Positions 24,476-36,391 are shown, numbered from the stretch's first letter. The stretch is DNA of 64,000 nucleotides from Haliclystus octoradiatus (GCA_916610825.1 OU744447.1:16866926-16930925), one strand, 5' to 3'. Made by a program: numbers and translations. The notes: generated from the letters alone by a model not told the origin.

Positions 24476-24581
24476 GTACCCTTTTCATTTGCTTCCGAGA
24501 AATTGATCGTTTTGTGTTGCGAGGCTGTTTGATAATGCTGAGAATTCCTGTTTTTCTCAAATTCCAGTCTCCTCGAACGCC

Positions 24582-27500
24582 ATGAACAAAGGAAGTCTGT
24601 TCCTGTACTGGAGCAAGCATCGATTTATGTATTTTGTTTTGCTGTCTATTTTCATAGGTGTAACATGTTATATTGCTGTTAAGGTTAATTCCTTGAAAGA
24701 TGCAGATAGTTCTATCGCTATGGTGAAAGAAAGTTCAAAAGTAGAAATAAAATATGAACAAATTCTTATTAGACCTTCGTCCAAACATCTCAAAGTTCAA
24801 GCTCTGGATTCAGGTAGGCCTACCAGTCCACGATCCCGATCAATACACTTTTGGTATTGTTTTTCTATATTGTACTTTGTTCTACCCATTTTTCATTGTA
24901 TACACTCTAGACTCCACTTCAGTAGGCCTACACTTGATATAAGTTGATAGGATTAGAAATTCAATCAATATTACAGCCTTAGGGGAGACCGGGGTCACTC
25001 CGGATGCGGGTGGCTTCAGGCAGAACGGTTTTAGTTTGAATAAATATACGATCTCGCAGTATGTTAAATACAAAGGTAAAACATACCTATTGCTAAAATT
25101 TTAGATAATTTCATCAAGTAATAAAGCTATTATGGTTTGAAACTTTGTCCTGCTTTTGTGTATTATTTGTTCTTGAAGAAAAGTTGTGACTACGGTCAGA
25201 GTGTCATAACCAGTGCCGGATTAACCCATAGGCGGTTTAGGCGGCCGCCTTAGGTCTAGCCTTACTCCATAACGGCCCTCAACTCCACGCAGACACTCCG
25301 GTGAGAGCCTAATAAAATTCAGCTAGCAAAGTGATGCGTTCAAAATGGCTCAAAAAAATCTGCCTGGCCAATCACAGAGCAGAACATTCCATGGTGAGCA
25401 TAAACTCAATGATAAGTGATTCTTATACTTCAAGTGAACAAAATAAGTTTTTTTGGCGTGGGTCAGTCCAGGTCAAATCGAACGGCTTCGTTCCAAAAAT
25501 AATTGATTTTGTTTAAACTTTTTATACATTTCGATATGGGTACAGAGATATCGTATGGAGTATTTTTGATCTAAGACGAAAAATAACAATTTTATTAGCA
25601 GTTTAATTTGTGCCCTTTTTGTGATCAATGATCCATTAAAACTTTCTTTTCCTTGTAGCTCATGTGTTTGTTGGTTTAATAAAATGAAATTTCGTATCAG
25701 GATAGAATAAACAGTTTTCTATTGATTAATGTCATTTTATGGACAAAACTTCAAGTAGGCCTAGTTGTTACAATGTTTCAATTTCCCGAAAAAGCTTTAG
25801 AGTCTGATAGAATGAAGGGCACACCATTTTTCACGCCAATTTTTTCATCAGTCGATTAAGCAAACTTGAAACTTGCGATGGACAAAAATGTACAATGATG
25901 TTATTTTTTTAAAGAGTTTAATGATCGAAAATGTAGTTTTGTCGGTATTTCTTTTGATAATTATATCGCGTTTGGAATGCTGTACATAACACTTGAGAAG
26001 GCGTTAAGTGATGATTCTCACATCGTCGTATCGCATGTCAATAATACTCAGGTGTCTACAATAGATTGTAGTAATTTCTATTAGAATTTCCTTCCTGTCT
26101 CATAGTTTTGTTGACAGCATTGCTATTTCGAGATCAAATTACACTTGCTATTCAAGGAGAACAATCTTTGTCAATAATAACACATTGTTGTTAACCACAC
26201 ATGATGACTTCTAACTTCTGGTTGTGAAAAAATTATCCCAAAAGATTGTGTTGCCATGGCAACGACCGATCGCAGGGGCTCAAAGAAAACTGACATAAAA
26301 TTAAGTTGACTTTTGATGGGAAGAGTCATTCATTCCAATTTCCATGCATTCTATTACAGTAATACTGTATTTATACTATTAAAAGTTATATTCCTAGGAG
26401 AGTGGTTGTCATTGCTCATATAAAAGCAGAATAAGGGGAAACCAACAAACAGTATAATTATGTTATTTTGCCCAAATTTCCGGAAAACAATTTTTAGACC
26501 CCATTTTAATCAATCGCCCAAGGCCACTGATATTATTAATCCCACACTGGTCACAAAAAGTGTTGGTGAACTGTTCATGAATTAATGGATTTTACAGGGA
26601 AAAGTTGACCTGATAGTTTACTATATTATTTTATCTATATTCCAATAGCAGTAACAAATTCAAAGCCTTACCAATATCATGAGTGCAAAGGGTATATTGA
26701 CGGAACAATACAAAAGATACATTTCAATCACTTAAATGACAATTACTGTGATTGTCAGGATGGAAGCGATGAAAAAGATACTGATGCTTGTCGTCATAAT
26801 AGGTTAGTGATGTTGTTTTTGTTTGTTTATATGAAAGATAAGCATGCCATAATTGACTGTAGTGTACCATAACTGTGAAACACAGCTTGCGTGTTCATGA
26901 ACTGTAGGGGTCTTTTTTCTCCTTTGACTTGCTTAAGACTAACATCAAAGTAAATGGAAATTGCAGACTGTCATCCTTTTTCCTCTCTCATCGGTTATTT
27001 ACTTGTGTGAAATTTAAATTGAGATGTTCTTAATTTCGACTTCATCATACTTAGTAGCGACAAATAAAACACACGAAAATCTGTAACGGTTTCGATTTAT
27101 TCTTAAATCATCATCAGGCAAGTGAAAGAGAGAGAGAACAGGTTTTACATCTGGACAATAAAATTTAAAATATCTATGACCATTCTGATAGAACATTTTA
27201 CTTTCTATTCTTTGTTTCATTGTTTTCTTTGTATAACAGTAATTATTATTTCATATTTGTTTTGTATTGTATCCGTAATTAGTACCGCTTTAGACCACCC
27301 TTCCGTCATAATGTTTCATGTATTGTTTAGTGTGTTATAGTCGTATATAGAGCCCCAAATTTCAATAGATCATGTAAATAATTTCTAACTATAAATACGA
27401 TGTAAAACCTGTTCTCTCTCTCTTTCACTTGCCTGACGATGATTTAAGAATAAATCGAAACCGTTGCAGATTATCGTGTGTTTTATTTGTCGCTACTAAG

Positions 27501-30449
27501 TATAGTGAAATTTATTAGCTCACAAAATACTTTTCATTCATTATTCATTAAGCATTTTTATGGAGGTTTTTGCATGTAGGTCTATCAAAAAGTAATCAAA
27601 CAATTTTTACTTCAATTTTTTACTTTAGAGACATAGCCTTTATCACATTTGTTGGACCTCGAATAAAATAAAAATATATCCGCATCTTGAATAGAACGTT
27701 GAAACTGTCGTTCTGAAATCAGATTGTTGCTTACTCCAGCTGTTTTTCATTGCTGACACAACAAAATATATGTTAAGTATGTTGTCTGGTGTAATCCCTC
27801 TTATGGAAAATAAGCAGGTTATATTAAAAAAGTGAGACACGAAATCTTAACTTTAACTGCATTATTAAAGTGGACATGATCGTGCAAAGCAAAAAGAGAA
27901 GAACAACATCGAAATAAGCAATCTCCATCTATCTGGGACATACACTTTGAAGAATGATTTCAAGATTTTATGTTTTGATTTGTATAGAAAATAATTGTTT
28001 GAATATTGCAATCACAGTAGAATAGTGTCTCCAGTCTTTACAATTATTGCTTTTTGACTCATGGTTACGTAAGTGACCTTGAGTCTATGCTGTCATGGTG
28101 GAAACGTCTTCATTTCATTTTTGACTAAATCTATTGTTCTTTTGAAATAACGTTCAACACACTGCTTTGCGTGCTAACAAAGGTCGAACAAGAAACGATT
28201 GCGCAAGAAACACCATTTTATTGTTAAAAATACAATGGGCAAGCTGTGTGATTATTCTAAATTTTTAGCTAAATTTTTTTGACATAAATTTTTTTCCATT
28301 GCCCGCCATGATGGCCGACTCTCAGCTTAGCGAGATTACAATTGCATTATTAAATGAAATGTTTTCTAATACTCCTGGATTAGTTTACATCGTGACTATC
28401 TCTTCATTGGTAGAACACTTGATTGTTTTCTTCTTCTCGTCATTTGAAATGGTTAATGAAAGGTTTTAATCGTTCTGTAACATCACTATTTGAGGTGAAA
28501 CTTCGAAGATAATTGTTGTTGTGTTTTGACCAAGAGAACTTTTGAACCGACAATTCATCATTTGTTTGGGCTTAGACAAGACAGTAATATATATTTATTG
28601 TTTTCTGAAGTTATGTATTACATCAAACTGCTAAGCCAGTCGTCATCGTTTTATTTGGTTTATTAAAATGTTTTAATTCTGCTGCGACATCAGCTTAAGA
28701 AGAGACAATTTCGCACGTCATTTACAACTCACACCTGTATTATAAGTAGTGAAAATCACGCCGTTATTTGATCTTGGTATGGTCTAGTGGTTAAGCGTCT
28801 GCATCAGGCGCGCGGGGTCAGGGGTTCAATCCCATCGGTCTGCCTTCTCATTTGATTTATTATTTGGATATATTTTTCTTTATATTATTATATTATTTGG
28901 ATATTGTTATAATTTTTTTCATTTTATTTGATTGAAGTTGATTTTTTTATTTGGTCTGATTTTTATATCATTCGATTGGATTGATTTACTTTTTTGAATT
29001 TGATTTTATTTTATTTTTCTTTGCATGATGATTTGATTGATTTGATATTCTATTGAATTTGATTTCAATTGGTTTATTTTGATTATTATATTATTCACCA
29101 TGATTCCGAGCGTAGCGGAGCTATTTTTTTCTTTCTTTTTTTCAAGATCTTATTTATTTTCAAATATTTCACATTTAAGTAACAGATAGACAACATTTAT
29201 AAATATTTACATGTAAAATATTTCTTCTAAACAACAATTGTCAGTGTCAATGGTGCCGATTATACTCGCGGCATTGCCTCTCTGAATAGATATTGAAATA
29301 GATTGTTACAAAAAGTTATTGGATCAAGAATCCTTGGTATTTTTCACCATTCTTTTTCCAAGCATATTGAAAAATGTTCTGGTATGTACACCCATTGCAC
29401 CTATTGTTTCCAAAGTAATGGGCTGAGTCAGGAATCGATCTTGTAGAAGGTTATATTTCTTTAGTTTTCTCTCTTCCGCTTTGTTAGCCACCAAACCACA
29501 ACCCTGCATTATGGCAAAAGTATCTGGACAGGTGGCATCCCACACCAAGCATTTACCTTTAGCCCAAGGGATGTTTGTTAGGCCATCTAGTCGTTTGCCA
29601 TCCGATCTGCTCAGACCACATGGTTTAGGAGTTGATGGAAATCCAGCTGTATTGCATGCTCTTTTTACAAGTTCATTTAGTTCTTGATGTCTTGATATTC
29701 TTCCAACTGATTTCTTACAGGACAGTCCGTGTGTTGCTTTTAGTTGACAAAATTTCAGAACAAAGTTTTGTGTATGTACTTCAATAACTATATAGAGAAT
29801 AATTTGTGGGTGCGCGGTGAACTATCATAAAATGTTGTCCTGAAGTCCCTCTGCTTTTACTGCCTGCTAATTACTTTTCTTATAGTATAACATATTCCAA
29901 AAATAGCTACCGGTATATACCTGCAAAATCGTAACTTTTTGTTTTTAACACATTCTATCACACACTTATCACATTCAGCAGATCATATTAGCGTTGCTAC
30001 GGAACAATGTTGGAACTTGGGTTAAATATGACGGTTTAAGATAAATTTTAAGATGAAAGCCTTATGCTTCTATCAGTGTTAAGTAGCAACACCATAATCC
30101 TGCTGACATGATAAGGGAAAAGTGCTGAAAGCAGTAAATTTCTCAATCTTGAATTTGCTAAACTAAACTTTGTTGTCCCTTTTTCCAGCTGTTGTTTTTT
30201 CTGCTTAATTACTAACTTTTCACAGATAAAGAGAACGTATAATGAAATGCAATATCTTATTTTAGGTTTTATTGCAACGAAGATAAACAATATATCCCGT
30301 CATCTAGAGTCAATGATGGTATCTGCGACTGTTGTGATGGAGCAGATGAAAGAAAGATTGACACTGAAGAATTTTATTTTATCAGATTCTTAAGTCAACC
30401 AAAGCGTTACAAAGACATCTATTCACCTTGTCCTAATACGTGTCATTAA
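24582..30449 (+). CDS. Small membrane protein with glucosidase-II-beta-type domain
   Basis: Three exons: 24582-24813, 26652-26802 and 30266-30449, with GT-AG borders and matching phases, giving 188 residues. Residues about 12-34 form a hydrophobic N-terminal segment after a basic start (a type II signal anchor). Then come two Cys-rich modules matching the N-terminal LDLa-like pair of glucosidase II beta subunit (PRKCSH). Module 1 has YHECKGY and NYCDCQDGSDEKDTDAC. Module 2 has FYCNED, PSSRVNDGICDCCDGADE and a closing CPNTC. The Asp/Glu clusters are the Ca-binding loops. Full beta subunits are over 500 residues with a mannose-6-phosphate-receptor-like domain and HDEL tail; both are absent, so this is the short, membrane-anchored form known in invertebrates. 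It probably lies in the ER/Golgi with its domain in the lumen. Introns hold repeats, hammerhead motifs and retroelement debris. Confidence 0.82.
24981..25035. repeat. Detached end of a GGGGAGACCGGGG-type TIR element
   Basis: TAGGGGAGACCGGGGTCACT resembles the terminus of the element at 18030-19274. No partner end is recognised nearby. It lies in intron 1 of the glucosidase-II-like gene. Confidence 0.45.
27071..27128 (-). ncRNA. Hammerhead ribozyme motif
   Basis: On the minus strand: CTGATGA (27117-27111), a stem-loop GATTT/AAATC, GAAA (27093-27090), then CCGTT and ACAG. Stem I is TTGC against ACAG, with the first pair mismatched, and CAC/GTG pair beyond. Stem III is only about 2 bp, as in the dimeric hammerheads of Penelope-like elements and retrozymes. 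A U sits between CTGATGA and stem II. Confidence 0.6.
27425..27480 (+). ncRNA. Hammerhead ribozyme motif
   Basis: Plus-strand partner of the motif at 27071. CTGACGA (27433-27439), a perfect 5-bp stem II (GATTT/AAATC), GAAA (27457-27460), a 2-bp stem III in ACCGT, then the predicted cleavage site after GTT. Stem I is TTGC/GCAG, fully paired allowing one G-U. The core has all invariant bases. Predicted self-cleavage is inference. Confidence 0.65.
28775..28844 (+). repeat. tRNA-like sequence (tRNA pseudogene or SINE head)
   Basis: An A box TGGTCTAGTGG and B box GGTTCAATCCC stand at tRNA spacing. The anticodon-like stem GCGTC/GGCGC closes a 7-base loop, but position 33 is G not T. The T-stem and acceptor do not pair properly. 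A long T/A-rich simple tail follows (28850-29100), consistent with a SINE. It is probably not a functional tRNA. Confidence 0.55.
29324..29757 (-). pseudogene. Retroelement ORF C-terminal fragment
   Basis: One open frame reads HQELNELVKRACNTAGFPST, then GLSRSDGKRLDGLTNIPWAK and LVWDATCPDTFA, followed by a charged helix and a C-terminal PITLETIGAMG/FFNMLGKRM segment. This block is familiar as the C-terminal part of reverse-transcriptase polyproteins widespread in invertebrate genomes; I cannot name the clade. It lies antisense in intron 2 of the glucosidase-II-like gene with no upstream RT domain, so it is a 5'-truncated copy. Confidence 0.6.
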
Positions 30450-31117
30450 ATGCCCAAGAAACATATAATTATCTTCAATGGACACACTTACAGGAAGATT
30501 AAGGACATTAAACTCGAAGCGTTCATCGCTGTATGGAACATTCTGAACAGCTCATGCAAATCAAGAATAGCTTCTATTTGTGCCAATTTATTTGCAATGG
30601 CAATGGAGGTATATTTGAACTATACTGCAAGTTTGTCTTCTTGGACCCATTCTTATCAAAATGCGTCATTTTAATGGAAAATTTATTGCTCAATGTAACG
30701 ATTTTGGTAGTTCAACAATCCGGAAATGTTCTTGCTGAAATCAATCGTAATTTTCACCTATTGTGTCTATTGAATTGAACATTATATACTTGAAATAACT
30801 GACAGTGTATCATTTTATAGTAATGTGGCGTTGTCAACTACGAAAACTTGCTTAAAAGACATAGGCCTATCTAGATAAATGCATTCAAAGAAACTTTCAA
30901 TTTAAGGAGCATGATTTCTGAGACGGGAAATTTTATGCACTTGGTACTCTCATCAACAACATCACTAATACTGCAATTTCCTGTGCAGATAATTAGGGAC
31001 GCCGGAACAGGGGGCAGCAGGGGTGAAATCCCTTAAAGCGAAGTGAGAGCAGGGGCAAAAAGTGCCCTAAAAACTTATAATATATTGTATTTATTATAGA
31101 CCACTATCATTATAAAA
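30450..31117. other. 3' flank of the glucosidase-II-like gene
   Basis: Likely 3'UTR and spacer. No other gene. The open frames at 30450-30674 and 30533-30778 have no domain. Confidence 0.4.
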
Positions 31118-31320
31118 TGTTTATCTGATGGCAGACAATAGATTACTCTATACCTTCATTTGACAGAGCGGTAAATAATTATCATTGTGTAAGGTGAAAT
31201 TGAGTTAAAAATTTGTCTGATGATCGCAATAAAATGTGTGAAACTTGAATAACAGTAAGGAATGTTATTATTTGACCCTTACACCATATAATATTATTAT
31301 AACCACTATAATTATTAATA
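31118..31320 (+). mobile_element. Diverged Penelope-type terminal sequence with hammerhead motif
   Basis: TTTATCTGATGGCAGACAATA and CATTTGACAGAGCGGTAAATAA match, in reverse complement, the tails of the Penelope-like copies near 36430-36495. A hammerhead-type motif and an ACACCATATAATATTATTAT segment follow, resembling the layout of the main array. No endonuclease coding sequence remains. Confidence 0.6.
31211..31257 (+). ncRNA. Hammerhead ribozyme motif, diverged
   Basis: CTGATGA (31217-31223), weak stem II (CGCA/TGTG with a G-U), GAAA (31240-31243), then CTTGAATA and ACAG. Stem I TTGT/ACAG pairs. Stem III has a C-A mismatch compared with the copies near 36.4 kb, so activity is doubtful. Confidence 0.45.
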
Positions 31321-34300
31321 AACCATCTGTATTTTTCTCATTATGTCAAATTTAGTAGTTGTGTGATATTATTGTCTATACAATAATAAAAAAATATGAT
31401 GTGTCTCGATATTAGCTGTAGAACCATTAATTGTCAGCTCGAAGATTCCCCTCAAGTTTGACTCGACCTTGCCGTAAGTTGCTTCTGGTGTTTCCCTACT
31501 GCAGAGAATTCTTACTTTAAAACTTTTTTGTGTGTATTGACAGATAGTAATTATAAGAACCCCTGTGAATCACACTTTGTAAATATCAAATGTTTTAAAT
31601 GGCCCCTAGAAATGTAAAAACCTCAGAACGGCCTCTTAATATAATTTGTTGGTTGAAAACTAAAACTATAAGGTTGGAACTTGGCACCAGATGAGGGACT
31701 CACATACCCCTGTCGGGATACACAACCCCCTCATCGAGCAAGATAATTTTGATTACTGGGAACAATTTTGTACTCAACGATTAATGCTGTTTTTGAACAT
31801 TGAACAACATATAAAATTGAGGAATAGAACATGTGGTTTCATCAGCGGTTGACGAAAAACGTCAGAAAAATATGTTTAGAGAGAATGACAGCCTTGGGCT
31901 TGATACAAACTAATGATGATCAGCTGATGAGAAAATGCCTACACGATAGCAAGACTGTCGTGACGTCATTGGCTCTATTGTCATGCAAATAAATTATCTG
32001 CTGACAATGAGGAACCGATGGCACAGCTTGTTTGAAATCGCCTGTTTTGTGTTTTTGTGTTTTGACGCCAGAGAAGTGTTTCTCGCTCTCGTCAATTTAC
32101 TATCAAAAACCGATCTTACGATGTGTATAAATGATCACACTGTTACCTATTGATCAATAAATATAAACCACATTTTATTTATCAACGTTTGGTGTAAGGA
32201 TTTGCATCAACGTAGTGGTAATATTTTGTTTGACATATAAGCGCCCTTGCTTTTTGAACGAATGGTAATTTTTATTGATTAAAATACGAATTTATCAGCG
32301 TTCAAACGATTTGGTAAGTTGATTAATTAATTTGGTTGTGCTTAATGAACCGTTAGAGAGTATTCTACATTTAAATTCACCCGTTTCCTAGCCTTACGTT
32401 ATTTATTATTATTTTCTGAGTTTTATGGCGATTTTCCGGAAAGGCAAGACTCATAATTCTTTCACCATTTTTCCAGCCTATTGACAGTTATTTATATTCG
32501 AACTGTTTCTAATAAATGTATACTAAACTGTTGTTGACTTTATCAAACTGTTTTGTAAGTTATATTTGGCAATGATAATTGTCGATGAAGAAGCGATTTC
32601 AATTTCAAACAGCCGGTAGTAGGCCTAGCCATTTATCCGGCTACTTTAGACTTCATCTCATATTTAGGTAATATTTAGGCTGCACCTTGAAAATTGTATT
32701 CGAACAGATCTTATTGTATGCCATTTCCAAATTCAAAGTATGAAAACATATGAAAATATGTACATGCATTCTACTGAATCATTGGATATCCAAAGCTTGA
32801 CGCTGAATGCGTTTATGATCGTCTTATATATCAAAGGATGGTCCATATAGGCAAATAGCTGCTCTTTAATGTTTGCAATCCATGATTTTTCGAACACAAG
32901 AAAAATTACTGTTGTATCAACTTTATTGTTTGACTTTAACGGTGTGCTGGTTTCGATGATTTCTTTCTTTTTGTTTCGAACCAGCCCTGTTATTGGAGTG
33001 ATCTAACTGTCAGACTGTGGCTAAACTTCTATTTCATGTAAACGGATGTACAAGGGAATGGATTGGCTAAACTTAGATTATATTTAGTTTCAAATGCTGG
33101 TTGGAGCTTTATAATTTAGGCTAGTATAACTAGGAGTTACAAATTGTAATAATTGTTGCAAGCAGATATTACTAGCCTGATGATGTTTTTTAAATCAGAC
33201 GTTACGCGGAAGTGTTTGCACAGTATGGTAGTTATTTTATAATTTTTAAACATTTGAATTGTTTGAGCACTTTCAGAAGGCTTCCTATTCAGCAGATTTA
33301 TAGAAAATATTTGAAAAACTGCTTTGAAAAGTATGTGAACGTTTTTTGACGGTAAAACTTTTCCCAACAAGGGGTGAGTATCCTAGACAGGGGGACTGTA
33401 GCCCCCAGCATCCCCAATGGTGCCACTCCTGGTATAATTTGAGTCAAGTCAACAATTGTGACGAAGTTTGACTCCTAAATCAGATATATTTACACAATGC
33501 GATACACTATTCAGTATTTTGTTCACATTCCATTGACACCTAAAATTCTAAGGAATTACAAAAATTAAAACATGTATAGTTTAAATCCATTGAAACAATG
33601 ATGACGTTATATGTCTCCTGAATCCTGTATTTACACAATTACAATTACTTATTTACGCTATTACTTATTTTGGTGACACTAACGAATAATGAATTGTGCA
33701 ATAACATGGGTTAGAGCTTTTGTGGCTATTGAGGCGACGTAAATCATAACCATGATCCCTGAGAATAATTTAAATCCTCAGGGCTCGCAACAATAAGTAA
33801 ATGCTTTGAAATATAAAATAAAACTAGGTATTACGGTTTGTAAATGATTGCTCTACGTGTCAGTGGGACGTAATAGCGATATAATGTTCATTTGAAGAAA
33901 TGAAGAAATCATTATTGTACACATTTAACATTCAAGTAGGCCTATTCAAATTATCAAATATTGTTTATGATTTGCTATAATTGGTTATAAACCTAATATC
34001 ATAATAGCGCTACTCTGCATATCTGTAACGAAAAGTTTTCAGTTTGGCTCAAATTTGATCTGTAAAAGCAACTTTAGAAAGATACATTATACTGAATAGT
34101 TGGGCAAAAAGGCTCAGTCGAGTTGCCTTTTAAATTAAGCTGTATCTCTTAGTGATGTTAATCGCTTACTGTAGATCACTAATGTATCAACAAAATAACG
34201 TTTCTGAAGCAAGATGTTTGTTCACTTTCGTCTTGCAAATCCTCCAGCCAGTGTACAAGAAAGTCCATTATCCACAGCAAATCCATATAACAATAACGCA

Positions 34301-34954
34301 CATGATTGCCATATAATTTGTTCCAAGAAAGTGCTACATACTTGATAAAAAATCTGAATTCATTTCAAAATGTAGACACCAAAATAAATTTAATTTCACT
34401 AATTATAAATCTACTGAAAAATAATCTGAAATAAATTTCATACCTCGTAGGAAACTGCAACAAAGGGACACTCGCATGACGATACAATACGCAATTAGTA
34501 AACAGTTTCCTATGAGCTATTGATATTTGGCACACAAGAGGCACGTAAGAAGAAGACATTAGAAAATCGCAAGCCGCTGCGGCGAGTGATTTTTGCCTTC
34601 AAATTTTCTCTGGAAGTGACTCGAGTGCCCCAAATATCAATGGCTCATATGCAACTATGCGACAATCACGTTGTATTATAAGTACATTGTTGAAACATGT
34701 ATATAACAGCCAGCTACGAGAGGTAGATAAAATGGCCACCATAGACAGGTGGCCTTTATATACAAGTTTGATTCAATGGAAAATACTATTTTGGACACAC
34801 TATAGACAAGTGGCCGCTGTATAGAGGTGACAGTTATAACAGGTTTGACTGTAGCACACTTTTCACAAGCATTAACATGACTTTCTTGCTCAAAATGTTT
34901 TTGAAAACTCCTGATCAAATTGGGAATTCTCATTCGTAATATCAAATTCAATGT
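31321..34954. other. Long non-coding stretch
   Basis: No supported gene in 3.6 kb. Several short open frames lack domains. Upstream non-coding exons of the RNF19-like gene could lie here or within the array that follows, but none can be picked out. Confidence 0.45.
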
Positions 34955-35018
34955 TATTTTTATTATTATTATTATTATTAATAATGATATATGGCGAAAG
35001 AGTCAAAGAATACACATT

Positions 35019-35069
35019 CTTTACTGCTACTCAAGTTTCACGCTTTTCACAGCGATCTTCAGACAGATT
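35019..35069 (-). ncRNA. Hammerhead ribozyme motif, Penelope tail copy A
   Basis: Minus strand: CTGAAGA (35062-35056), stem II CGC/GCG, GAAA (35039-35036), a 3-bp stem III (ACT/AGT with TG loop), then A and GCAG. Stem I CTGT/GCAG pairs with a U-G. All invariant core bases are present. Confidence 0.7.
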
Positions 35070-35288
35070 TTTTACTCAATGAAAAATATACATGATATCT
35101 ACGTTCTATGATAAACTCTCCGTAATGCTGCTTTCTATTGTTTAATTAATACAATGCTATTGTTATTGCTATTGTTAATACAAGTGGTAGAAAAATGTGA
35201 TGGTTTCCTTTATTCTCAGTAAATGATTATTTATTATGTTTTTGATTTATTAAAATTGGACAGGTAATATTTATTTTCGTGACGACAT

Positions 35289-35783
35289 TTATTTGTTTAT
35301 TATTGGTTCTTTTGCGCATATAATATGATATTTTTCTAAGAGGCATAAATGGCATTTTTTCGAGATGTTGTTGTATGCTTTTGCATTAGCGATGGCTGAC
35401 CATTCGATTTTGTATGTGATGTTTTTGTCTTTTAAATCCCAAACGTGTTTGGATAGTTGTGTGCTAGTGTTGTATTTTCTGTGTTTAAGTGTTGCCTTGT
35501 GTTGCGTGTAGCGTTGTTTGAACGTGCCTTCCGTCAACCCAATGTAGCTCTGTCCTTCTTGGTCAAATGGAGTAGTGACGTTTGCTTTATAGATAATACT
35601 TTTCATTTGGCATTTGTTGTTGAAAGGGCATAAGTTTTTGTATCTACAGTTGCATTGGTTGGTGTTAGTTGTGGTGTTTGTTGTCGAATTGATTTTTGTT
35701 GTCGAATCGAATTGAACAAACACCACAACTAACACCAACCAATGCAACTGTAGATACAAAAACTTATGCCCTTTCAACAACAA
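35289..35783 (-). pseudogene. Penelope-like GIY-YIG endonuclease, minus-strand copy
   Basis: C-terminal part of a Penelope-like polyprotein. It has a Cys-rich CNCRYKNLCPFNNKC linker, IIYKA in place of GIY, SYIGLTEGTFKQRYTQHKA with the conserved Tyr-Ile-Gly and Arg, and LLEKYHI with the candidate metal-binding Glu. The first residues of this frame run through the palindrome centre and are not native. Relative to the plus copy it lacks 18 bp near the C terminus (about 35291-35295), ending early at INK. No RT domain precedes it. Confidence 0.75.
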
Positions 35784-36180
35784 ATGCCAAATGAAAAGTA
35801 TTATCTATAAAGCAAACGTCACTACTCCATTTGACCAAGAAGGACAGAGCTACATTGGGTTGACGGAAGGCACGTTCAAACAACGCTACACGCAACACAA
35901 GGCAACACTTAAACACAGAAAATACAACACTAGCACACAACTATCCAAACACGTTTGGGATTTAAAAGACAAAAACATCACATACAAAATCGAATGGTCA
36001 GCCATCGCTAATGCAAAAGCATACAACAACATCACGAAAAAATGCCATTTATGCCTCTTAGAAAAATATCATATTATATGCGCAAAAGAACCAATAATAA
36101 ACAAAAAAACTGAATTAATATCTAAATGTCGTCACGAAAATAAATATTACCTGTCCAATTTTAATAAATCAAAAACATAA
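35716..36180 (+). pseudogene. Penelope-like GIY-YIG endonuclease, plus-strand copy
   Basis: The longest endonuclease frame, open from 35716 (just after a TGA) to 36180, about 154 residues. It carries the Cys-X-Cys ... CPF ... C linker, the YIG motif, conserved Arg in KQRY, the LSKHVWDLK block typical of Penelope endonucleases, a CHLCLLEK block, and a C-terminal KCRHENKYYLSNF. The domain itself looks intact, but the N-terminal reverse transcriptase is absent, so this is a 5'-truncated copy. Confidence 0.78.
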
Positions 36181-36345
36181 TAAATAATCATTTACTGAGA
36201 ATAAAGGAAACCATCACATTTTTCTACCACTTGTATTAACAATAGCAATAACAATAGCATTGTATTAATTAAACAATAGAAAGCAGCATTACGGAGAGTT
36301 TATCATAGAACGTAGATATCATGTATATTTTTCATTGAGTAAAAA

Positions 36346-36391
36346 ATCTGTCTGAAGATCGCTGTGAAAAGCGTGAAACTTGAGTAACAGT
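36346..36391 (+). ncRNA. Hammerhead ribozyme motif, Penelope tail copy B
   Basis: CTGAAGA (36352-36358), stem II CGC/GCG with an eight-base loop, GAAA (36375-36378), stem III ACT/AGT, predicted cleavage after the A of AGTA, and stem I CTGT/ACAG perfectly paired. Confidence 0.75.

Larger units (their letters stand above)
27049..27502. mobile_element. Inverted-repeat element with a hammerhead motif in each arm
   Basis: Arms 27049-27150 and 27400-27502 are nearly perfect reverse complements (about 102 bp) around a spacer of about 250 bp. Each arm contains a hammerhead-type core followed by TCGTGTGTTTTATTTGTCGC. It is non-coding and lies in intron 2 of the glucosidase-II-like gene. The layout matches non-autonomous Penelope-type or retrozyme-like sequences better than a cut-and-paste MITE, because the motif lies in the arms. 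Confidence 0.7.

Noticed and set aside
28775..28844. Functional tRNA gene
   Set aside because: Position 33 is not T, and the acceptor and T-stem do not pair. Kept only as a tRNA-like repeat.
32150..32200. Minus-strand AAACGTTGATAAATAAAATG resembling sequence after hammerhead cleavage sites
   Set aside because: No CTGANGA/GAAA core next to it, so too weak to call.
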